Shown here one piece after another: positions 1 through 5,548 of a stretch of 9,296 bases of DNA. This DNA is from DASUFH01 sp036274645 (GTDB lineage: Bacteria > Acidobacteriota > Terriglobia > 20CM-2-55-15): contig DASUFH010000378.1 in NCBI GenBank assembly GCA_036274645.1, forward strand, positions 1 through 9,296, read 5' to 3'. How positions within the stretch are numbered: position 1 is the first letter of the stretch; the number at the start of each line of letters is the position of its first letter. The notes below the pieces were generated by a model that worked only from the letters and a program-made list of their open reading frames with translations, searched no databases and was not told the origin of the DNA. A program made the position numbers and the translations under genes.

Positions 1-734
1 GGTTTCGTTCCCGGGTCGCCCCCTTCAATTCGGCCCGCGACGGTTACCCAGGGCGGCGCTCCGGTGATACCTAAAGAGAGGGTCAGCTCCGCGGGTGTGG
101 CCGCGCTCACCTCGAAGGGCTGCGCGCTGTTTGCCAGCCGGAATGTCGGGGGAAGTCCGCGGGCGGCGATCTGGTAACGGCCCACCGGCATATCGATGGT
201 GAATTGCGCGCCGGTTTGAGCAACGTAACGGCGTTCGAGGCGGTCCCGGTCTCCGGTTGCGGCTGCGCTCGTGAATTCGAGTTCGAACGGCGGGACCGGG
301 CCACCGCCTTCAACGGTGACCGCGCCCGAGACGCGAATCCAGGGGCGACCGATGTTGACGTTCACATCACGGTCCCGGACCGTGATGTCGGCGGGTACGA
401 GAGCCATCGGAGGAAGCACTTCCACCTGATAGAACCCGGGCGCCACGTCACGGAATTCGAATGTGCCGTCACCGGCGATAAGGACCTGCCGGTCTACGGT
501 AATGCCCCACGTGGTTTCTCCGGCCAGGCGCGCCGTGTTGCCGCGCGCTGCGGAAGGCGCGCCCGGAATTCCGGCCACAGGGCTGCCAGGTGTCTGAGTT
601 TCCGCGGGATTGACGCGGCCATGGACACGGTATGCGGACGCTACGCCGCTCTGCGCAAACGCCGCGCCTGACGTTGAGAAGAGCAGCAAAGCAGCGATGA
701 GGAGCCCCCGGAACATTGCCGCGCGCCTCATCAT
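1..734 (-). CDS. Secreted carboxypeptidase-regulatory-like (beta-sandwich) protein, C-terminus cut by window edge
   Basis: The reading frame is open from the ATG at 734 to the left edge (244 codons, no stop), so the C-terminus is missing. Residues 1-27 form a signal peptide: an MMRR start, a hydrophobic stretch around 9-19, and a likely cleavage after AAFA before QSG. The mature part shows at least two modules of the carboxypeptidase-regulatory/Cna-B-like type: GDGTFEFRDVAPGFYQVEV at about 88-106, and a second unit starting near 133 (WIRVSGAVTVEGGGPVP) that ends with an AQFTIDMPVGRYQIAARG strand pair. A third module seems to begin at about 229 (WVTVAGRIEGG). Such modules are non-catalytic and usually mediate structural or surface roles; the actual function is unknown. 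The ATG overlaps the stop of the upstream NHL gene (TAATG), which suggests translational coupling. A second ATG follows immediately at 731, so the start is uncertain by one codon. The plus-strand protein at 4146-5429 has the same layout and similar motifs. Confidence 0.8.
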   Translation of the reverse strand, partial: MMRRAAMFRGLLIAALLLFSTSGAAFAQSGVASAYRVHGRVNPAETQTPGSPVAGIPGAPSAARGNTARLAGETTWGITVDRQVLIAGDGTFEFRDVAPGFYQVEVLPPMALVPADITVRDRDVNVNIGRPWIRVSGAVTVEGGGPVPPFELEFTSAAATGDRDRLERRYVAQTGAQFTIDMPVGRYQIAARGLPPTFRLANSAQPFEVSAATPAELTLSLGITGAPPWVTVAGRIEGGDPGTK

Positions 735-2287
735 TACTTTGGTTGACACGCCACCTGAACCGCGCCGGCCGCGATCGTCAGTTTCGGATCGGGACAGTCG
801 CGGGGAGCCGAAACCCGGGCATTGCTTCCGGCGGAGCTGCTGTCGAAGAGCATCTGAACCACGCTGTCCGGGGCGGTTCCACCCAATCCCATGATGACCT
901 GGGAATCGACGCCCTTCTGTTCGAACGAGGCAATAAATGGCGTTTTGCCGCGCACGGCCTCTTCAATGCAGGAGACCGTCGTCTGTGCGGGATTCTTTGG
1001 AACGTGGCCGCAATCCTTCACGGTTGTCAGTGGGGGATGCGGAAGCATGCCCAGTCGCGTTTCAAGCAGGACCGGGCGGCCGGACGTCGCGATGCTCTGG
1101 GTGGCGGATGGCAGCGTTGAAGGGGTAGCGCCCGCCAGCACGGATATCGATCCTGTTCCCCGGACCCCGCGACTCGCGACGGTCGGAATCAACGCGGAAG
1201 GGGGCGGAGGCGGGGTTGAACCGGCAATGGTCGTAATAATTCCGTCCGGCGTCACTCTCCGAATACGGCCGTTGAGCGTATCGGCGATGAATAGATTGCC
1301 TTTCGAGTCGACCGCCACCGCCGAAGGACCGCGCAATTGCGCCGCGGAGGCCGCGCCGCCGTCTCCGCTGAACCCTCCGGTTCCGTTGCCCGCCACGGTT
1401 CGGATCACGCCGTCGGATGAAATCCGGCGAACGCGATTGACCTCCACCACGAACAGATTGTTCGCTGAGTCCAGCGCCAGATTGAACGGTTGGACGGCGG
1501 CGCGCAACGCCGGGCCGCCGTCGCCGGCCGATGTCTCCACGCCGTTTCCGGCGATTGTCGAAATGATTCCGGTGGCTGCCGTCACCTTGCGGATCCGCGC
1601 GCGGTCGAAGTCGCCGAAATAGAGGTTGCCGGCGCGGTCCACCGCCATGCCCGACACCTGGCCGATTGCGGCGGAGGTGGCGGGACCATTGTCCCCACCA
1701 AAGCCTTCCCGGCCGATTCCAGCGGCCGTGCTGATCACGCCCGCCGTATTGACCTTGCGGATCCGCGCGTTACCGCTGTCGGCGATGAAGAGATTGCCCG
1801 CGGCGTCGAGAGCGACGCGTACGGGGGATTGCAGCTTCGCGGCGGAAGCCGGTCCTCCATCACCGCTGTAGCCGGGCGCGCCTGTGCCGGCAACAGTCCG
1901 GATCTTTCCATCCGGCGTGATCTGCCGGATCCGATGACCCAGATTGTCGGCAACGTAGATGTTTCCTTTTGCGTCGAGCGCAATGTCATCGGGATGCTCG
2001 AATCCCGCATCCACAGCAGGACCCCCATCGCCTCCATATCCCTGCCGTCCGGTTCCCGCAACCAGCGGAAAATCGCCTTCCGGTGTCAGTTTGCGGATAC
2101 GGCCACTCTCGATCGCGAGGAGATTGCCGGAGGCGTCGGCCACAAGGGCAATGGCTCGGAGGACCTGAGTTGTTCTCGGCAAGGCCGGCGACTGAACGCC
2201 TCCGGCGCCGGCAGCGCCAGAATGCCCGATCGGTATGCCCAAAGCCACTGCGGCCAGAGCCAACCATACCGCGTTCGTTCGTCGCAT
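734..2287 (-). CDS. Secreted NHL-repeat beta-propeller protein with four-cysteine C-terminal domain
   Basis: This is a 517-residue exported protein. Residues 1-28 look like a signal peptide (MRRTNAVWLALAAVALGIPI, then small residues). From about 45 to 356 there are six repeats of roughly 55 residues, each with a core like VALDAAGNLFIADSGNARIRKV (shortened: LDxxGNLFIAD...RIRKV), linked by loops of the type TVAGTGxxGYSGDGGPA. Six NHL units would close a six-bladed propeller. NHL proteins of this kind are thought to be binding or scaffold proteins; no catalytic residues can be named. A Pro-rich linker (PPPPPP near 359-363) leads to a C-terminal region of about 155 residues with cysteines at 426, 440, 498 and 514, spaced so that two disulfides are plausible; I do not recognise this domain. 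The start is well supported: AGGAGG lies at 2295-2300, seven bases before the ATG. It is the first gene of a two-gene operon, and its TAA overlaps the next ATG. Confidence 0.9.
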   Translation of the reverse strand: MRRTNAVWLALAAVALGIPIGHSGAAGAGGVQSPALPRTTQVLRAIALVADASGNLLAIESGRIRKLTPEGDFPLVAGTGRQGYGGDGGPAVDAGFEHPDDIALDAKGNIYVADNLGHRIRQITPDGKIRTVAGTGAPGYSGDGGPASAAKLQSPVRVALDAAGNLFIADSGNARIRKVNTAGVISTAAGIGREGFGGDNGPATSAAIGQVSGMAVDRAGNLYFGDFDRARIRKVTAATGIISTIAGNGVETSAGDGGPALRAAVQPFNLALDSANNLFVVEVNRVRRISSDGVIRTVAGNGTGGFSGDGGAASAAQLRGPSAVAVDSKGNLFIADTLNGRIRRVTPDGIITTIAGSTPPPPPSALIPTVASRGVRGTGSISVLAGATPSTLPSATQSIATSGRPVLLETRLGMLPHPPLTTVKDCGHVPKNPAQTTVSCIEEAVRGKTPFIASFEQKGVDSQVIMGLGGTAPDSVVQMLFDSSSAGSNARVSAPRDCPDPKLTIAAGAVQVACQPK

Positions 2288-2614
2288 CGCAGAACCTCCT
2301 CGTTGGGGGATCGCATTTCTTCTGCAGGGCGGCAGGGCTTTATGTCCGCAACTTTCCTGAGAACTTCCATGACCGCCCGGCGATTAAAAAAATCGAAAGG
2401 ATTTTAGCGCTTCGGTCCACTCTGCGGAAGTAGATAGATCTCCCGGCTGGGTCGAAAATTGCCTCCGCTCGCTCCCCCTGATGTCCTTCGGTTTGATTCA
2501 CGCGAACTGGCCGGACCGTGTTGACCTGGTCGTTCGTTCACGTAGTTTTCCCGGTCCGCTGAAGATTCCCGGTGCGCGTATCATGGGCCAACTTTTCGGG
2601 ACAGGAGGCAAGCG
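2288..2614. other. Divergent intergenic spacer between the NHL gene and lpxA
   Basis: This 327-base spacer holds the leader regions of both divergent genes. On the minus strand there is a strong AGGAGG (2295-2300) for the NHL gene and a TAAAAT box (2401-2406) that could be a -10 element without a convincing -35. A short hairpin-like palindrome, CGATT-AAAAA-AATCG, sits at 2381-2395. On the plus strand, TTGACC (2521-2526) followed after 16 bases by TAGTTT is a weak promoter candidate for lpxA, and TATCAT (2579-2584) is another -10-like box with no good -35. A 62-codon plus-strand frame (2481-2669) overlaps the lpxA start out of frame and shows no protein-like features. No RNA gene or repeat is seen. 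Confidence 0.4.
2603..2608 (+). promoter_or_regulatory. Shine-Dalgarno AGGAGG that selects the TTG start of lpxA
   Basis: A perfect AGGAGG lies six bases before the TTG at 2615. The next in-frame start, ATG at 2636, is 27 bases from this site and has no clear ribosome binding site of its own. The spacing therefore favours TTG, although the ATG would also give a normal-looking LpxA N-terminus. Confidence 0.7.
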
Positions 2615-3451
2615 TTGCTCAGCCGAACTCAGCGTATGGAAAACCGGATTGATTCCCGATCTTCAGTAAGCCCGAAGGCGCAACTGGGCCGTGACGTTTC
2701 CGTCGGGCCTTTTTCTCTGATCGAGGATGACGTGGTCATTGGAGATGGAACCTGGATCGGATCGAATGTCGTGGTTCACAACGGCGCGCGCATTGGTAAA
2801 AGGTGTGAGGTATTCAGCGGAGCGGCGATCGCCGGGCCACCACAGGACCTGAAATATGCAGGAGAAGAGACGCTGCTGGAAGTGGGTGATGGAACCGTGG
2901 TTCGTGAATGCGTCACGCTGAACCGGGCAACGGTTGAGGGGGGCGTCACGCGCATTGGCGCGAATTGTTTTCTCATGGCGTATACACACGTCGCGCATGA
3001 TTGCCGTCTTGGCGACAATGTGGTCCTGGCCAACGGTGTTGCCCTGGGCGGCCATGTGTTTGTGGGCGACTATTCGGTTGTGGGAGGACTCGTGCCGGTA
3101 CATCAGTTTGTGCGCATCGGGGAACACGCGATGATCGGAGGCGGCTACCGGGTTACCAAAGACGTTCCGCCCTACATCCTCGCGGCTCGCGAACCGCTCG
3201 TGTTCGAACGATTGAATATCGTCGGGTTGCGCCGAAGGGGACTTGACAAGCGATCGCTTTCTTCGCTCGATCACGCCTACCGGTTACTGTACCGATCCGG
3301 ATTGAACGTTTCGCAGGCTGTGGAAAGGATCAAGGACGAGGTGGAGAGAACGCCATTTGTTGAAACCCTGCTCTCATTCATCGCGGAGTCCAGACGGGGA
3401 ATCATCGCAGGTCCGAAGCGCGGGGAATCGCGCCAACGGATGGCCGCGTGA
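2615..3451 (+). CDS. lpxA: Acyl-ACP--UDP-N-acetylglucosamine O-acyltransferase (LpxA)
   Basis: LpxA carries out the first step of lipid A synthesis in the cytoplasm, moving a 3-hydroxyacyl chain from ACP to the 3-OH of UDP-GlcNAc. The 278-residue product (E. coli LpxA has 262) shows the left-handed beta-helix hexapeptide pattern from about 13 to 190 (for example IGDGTWIGSNVVV, LGDNVVLANGV). Family motifs are present: QDLKYAGE (77-84), the catalytic histidine in THVAHDC (His128, equivalent to E. coli His125), PVHQF (His163, E. coli His160), and GLRRRG (204-209) leading into the helical C-terminal domain with AYRLLYRSGL. Gly176 aligns with E. coli Gly173, the acyl-length ruler, which fits a long hydroxyacyl donor (inference). 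The TTG start is chosen from AGGAGG six bases upstream; ATG at 2636 is the alternative (271 residues). The gene is alone: lpxD, fabZ and lpxB are not next to it, so it may be a second copy or a relocated single copy. A UDP-GlcNAc acyltransferase-like paralogue of altered specificity cannot be excluded. Confidence 0.92.
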   Translation: MLSRTQRMENRIDSRSSVSPKAQLGRDVSVGPFSLIEDDVVIGDGTWIGSNVVVHNGARIGKRCEVFSGAAIAGPPQDLKYAGEETLLEVGDGTVVRECVTLNRATVEGGVTRIGANCFLMAYTHVAHDCRLGDNVVLANGVALGGHVFVGDYSVVGGLVPVHQFVRIGEHAMIGGGYRVTKDVPPYILAAREPLVFERLNIVGLRRRGLDKRSLSSLDHAYRLLYRSGLNVSQAVERIKDEVERTPFVETLLSFIAESRRGIIAGPKRGESRQRMAA

Positions 3452-3587
3452 GGGTCGTGTCCTGATATCTGAATTGAGACGCCCCGGACTGCTACGTCAT
3501 GAGGTGGCTTATGAAACTGAGGCCTCAGGGTGGAATCGGAGAGGAAGGAGGAAGGGAAGGCCGGTCACGTTCAAAGGCTCGCGGATG

Positions 3588-3818
3588 TCAGAAGTGAGAG
3601 GGCGTCGAATTTCGACTACTAGGCGTTCCTTGAGACCGCCGGGCGAGCGATACCCCGACCCCAGCTCCAAACCCCACAAGCAAGAGCGGGAATCCCACGA
3701 CAAGCAGCGGAACGCCTGACGGTTCGCTGTTGAGGCCCAAAGACAGGAGTATCAACCCAGAAATGAACAAGACTTCGGCCACGACGTCCAAGGCTCTCTT
3801 CTTCGGCCCCTTGGACAT
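3588..3818 (-). CDS. Possible small two-helix membrane protein
   Basis: This is a 76-residue frame with the look of a real membrane protein: a basic start (MSKGPKKR), a first hydrophobic segment at about 12-29 (VVAEVLFISGLILLSLGL), a short polar turn (NSEPSG), a second segment at about 36-58 (VPLLVVGFPLLLVGFGAG and on), then a basic, Ser/Pro-rich tail that should be cytoplasmic by the positive-inside rule. An AGAAGG lies eight bases before the ATG. I do not recognise a family. It lies alone between lpxA (plus, ending at 3451) and the plus-strand secreted protein at 4146, so it has no operon partner to hint at a role. Small hydrophobic frames can arise by chance, which keeps the confidence moderate. 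Confidence 0.5.
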   Translation of the reverse strand: MSKGPKKRALDVVAEVLFISGLILLSLGLNSEPSGVPLLVVGFPLLLVGFGAGVGVSLARRSQGTPSSRNSTPSHF

Positions 3819-4145
3819 CGAAGCGGCCTTCTGCCCGCGATCGAGCCCAAACCGTTCAATAATACGTTTCTAGATCACTGACATTCCCGTTGGATATCGA
3901 CGCGGGGACGTTCCGTCTATTTTTCTATATTCTCTGTGGATGTCCGAGGTTTCGGCCCTATGGACACACGCGATATAGCCCAGAAAGTAAAAAATCGCTA
4001 AAACTCACTGGCTGATCCGGCGCCGGATTCCGCAATAGCACAATGGGACGTCTTCAGAACAAAAGCGCATGTCGATAACTGGAATCTGAGCGGGTCCCCA
4101 CATGATATCGACGGCGGTTTCAGCTTGGGGAAGGGAGATACAACT
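3819..4145. other. Relatively AT-rich divergent spacer
   Basis: This 327-base spacer lies between the small minus-strand membrane protein and the plus-strand secreted protein. Two hand-counted 60-base lines (3901-3960 and 3961-4020) are about 52% and 47% GC, clearly below the 65-75% seen in lines of the NHL and dehydrogenase genes. It holds A/T-rich boxes such as TATATT at 3926-3931 but no convincing -35/-10 pair. No RNA gene, repeat or complete protein-like frame is visible. The Shine-Dalgarno of the next gene is at its right end. Confidence 0.4.
4131..4137 (+). promoter_or_regulatory. Shine-Dalgarno AAGGGAG favouring the GTG start at 4146
   Basis: AAGGGAG lies eight bases before GTG at 4146, a good spacing. 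The TTG at 4125 would place this motif inside the gene, and the ATG at 4227 has only a weak purine stretch before it. Confidence 0.5.
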
Positions 4146-5429
4146 GTGAAATCTAGCCTACCGAGGCGGGTCTGCATCCTTTGGTCAAGTTGGGCCCTCT
4201 TTGTATTGCAGCGACGAAAGTATCGGATGACCGCAATTGGGACAATACTTGGCGCGATTGGTTCGGTAGTCATTTGGACTGGCGCCAGCGTGTTGGTTAA
4301 GGCACAAACTCAAACGGCACCGCTGCGGTCGAGCCGCACTTCGGGGTTCCGCGTCAGTGGACGGCTCGGCGGCATTGGCCCAGGCATATCACTAGCATTC
4401 TTGCTGAATTGTCCTTCCCATGGCTGCGCTCCTCCCGCAAACGTCTTTCTCTTTTCGGGTTTTGAGTGCGGTCCTCGTGACGGATTTCGGACCGACTACG
4501 CAGGTCCGTTGGCGCCTGACGGGAGCTTCGAGGTTCGCAACGTTCCTCCCGGCAGGTATGCGGCATGTACTGAAGGAGGCGCTCCACGATATTGGATAGG
4601 ACCGGCGCCCGTCACGGTCGCAGACAAGGACGTCGTTCTCAACTTCTCTGTATTCGATGTTGGAAAAACACTTGATCCTTTTGATGCAAATGCCAATACG
4701 TCCGGGGTCACCACATTGACGGGGCCCGGCGGCGTGACTATACACGGTCAAGTTGTGAGCGCCATACCGGCAGCTGCTTCCGTGACACGAGAAACTACTA
4801 CCCCGCAAGGCGGGGTCAGAGCGCCAATAGCGAACATTTATCTTATTGAAGCGACCGGCGGGTTTGCTGGCCGGCGCCTGGCCGGGTGGCGCGCAACCAT
4901 GGACAGTCCCACAAACGGTCGCTTTGAGATTGGCAACGTGCCGTCGGGCGCCTACGTTTTGTTTGCGAGTCTCCCGGATAACTCTGGCTTCGGTACGTCG
5001 GCGCCTCCGGGCAAGGCGCGTCTTCCAATAGCTTTCGGGCGGACACCGATTACTGTTGAAACGTCGGACCTACGAGGTGTTGCGGTTCGTGTCCATCAAG
5101 GCGTGGAAGTGCGGGGACATGTCACAGTCGATGGACCAGGCCCCATAGGTTTGATCGATATTGCGCTACTTCCCGATGACGTGGCGTTCGGGATTGCGTT
5201 ATATCAGGAAGTTGGAAGATTTCGGCCGACGATTGACCAGAACGGCGCATTTACGATTCCCGCCGTTCCAGAGGGTCACTATCGAGTGTTCGCGGCGAGC
5301 AGCGGCTCTCCCAACCCACTGCTAGCCGAGGTTACACAGGCCAGCATCAATATTGAAAACAAGGGGCTCGCAGTTGGGGAGACGCCACCGCCACCGATCG
5401 AAGTGCTTCTCCGGAGCGTTGCGCGTTAG
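4146..5429 (+). CDS. Exported carboxypeptidase-regulatory-like (beta-sandwich) repeat protein
   Basis: The product is 427 residues from the GTG at 4146. A hydrophobic export segment lies at about 28-53 and ends in VLVKA before QTQ, a plausible signal-peptide cleavage. With ATG at 4227 as start this would be the very N-terminus; the GTG start adds a second hydrophobic stretch (CILWSSWALFVL) and RRKYR, so the start is uncertain. Three copies of the beta-sandwich signature follow: PDGSFEVRNVPPGRYAAC (124-141), TNGRFEIGNVPSGAYVLFA (257-275) and QNGAFTIPAVPEGHYRVFAA (365-384), with linking strands such as VEVRGHVTVDGPGPI. The first module has four cysteines (89, 94, 108, 141) that could form disulfides in the periplasm. 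These modules are non-enzymatic; the role is unknown. It closely resembles the protein at 1-734 in layout, and the two are probably paralogues. Base composition is lower in GC than its neighbours. The gene converges on the dehydrogenase across a REPIN-like hairpin. Confidence 0.82.
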   Translation: MKSSLPRRVCILWSSWALFVLQRRKYRMTAIGTILGAIGSVVIWTGASVLVKAQTQTAPLRSSRTSGFRVSGRLGGIGPGISLAFLLNCPSHGCAPPANVFLFSGFECGPRDGFRTDYAGPLAPDGSFEVRNVPPGRYAACTEGGAPRYWIGPAPVTVADKDVVLNFSVFDVGKTLDPFDANANTSGVTTLTGPGGVTIHGQVVSAIPAAASVTRETTTPQGGVRAPIANIYLIEATGGFAGRRLAGWRATMDSPTNGRFEIGNVPSGAYVLFASLPDNSGFGTSAPPGKARLPIAFGRTPITVETSDLRGVAVRVHQGVEVRGHVTVDGPGPIGLIDIALLPDDVAFGIALYQEVGRFRPTIDQNGAFTIPAVPEGHYRVFAASSGSPNPLLAEVTQASINIENKGLAVGETPPPPIEVLLRSVAR

Positions 5430-5453
5430 TTAATGAGAACAATTTTCGGTTCA

Positions 5454-5540
5454 CGCCTGCTTGTAGGGGCGGTCTATGACCGCCCAGAGATTTCCAGTCC
5501 GAAACGTCGGGCGGTCATAGACCGCCCCTACAAGCAGACG
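5454..5540. repeat. REPIN-like element: two inverted REP palindromes with GTAG heads
   Basis: Two 29-base arms (5457-5485 and 5509-5537) are exact reverse complements across a 23-base spacer; allowing one mismatch the pairing extends to 5454 and 5540. Each arm is itself a hairpin: GTAG (5463-5466) followed by GGGCGGTC-TAT-GACCGCCC (5467-5485), and the mirror copy at 5509-5527 with CTAC at 5528-5531. A GTAG tetranucleotide just 5' of a GC-rich palindrome, in two inverted copies, is the known design of REP doublets (REPINs) mobilised by RAYT (Y1-type, IS200/IS605-like) transposases. It starts 24 bases after the stop of the plus-strand gene and ends eight bases before the stop of the convergent dehydrogenase gene, a typical intergenic site. 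It may also act as a bidirectional terminator or mRNA 3'-end stabiliser. No RAYT gene is in the window. Confidence 0.85.
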
Positions 5541-5548
5541 GAAGCTGG

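Noticed and set aside
204..671. A 155-codon open frame on the plus strand
   Set aside because: It is antisense to the secreted beta-sandwich gene that runs off the left edge; that frame has a signal peptide and recognisable modules, this one does not.
891..1622. A 243-codon open frame on the plus strand
   Set aside because: It is antisense to the NHL gene. Its repeated LRIRxLSxSAMNRLP pattern is just the mirror of the NHL repeats.
1490..2407. A 305-codon open frame on the plus strand
   Set aside because: It lies antisense to the NHL gene and crosses its ribosome binding site. The NHL repeats on the other strand explain the sequence.
2481..2669. A 62-codon open frame upstream of lpxA
   Set aside because: It overlaps the lpxA start in another frame, lacks a ribosome binding site, and the protein shows no hydrophobic or domain pattern. 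A leader peptide cannot be excluded but has no support.
3517..3528. Perfect 12-base palindrome CTGAGGCCTCAG downstream of lpxA
   Set aside because: It has no loop or T-run to make a terminator, and no second copy is seen. A single 12-base palindrome may be chance.
3621..3717. 9-base inverted repeat AGGCGTTCC / GGAACGCCT about 80 bases apart
   Set aside because: Both copies lie within or at the edge of the small membrane-protein frame, with no flanking duplication or transposase; likely chance.
3357..3719. A 120-codon plus-strand frame at the end of lpxA
   Set aside because: It begins inside lpxA in another frame, and the product is a low-complexity Arg/Ser/Pro-rich sequence typical of a shadow.
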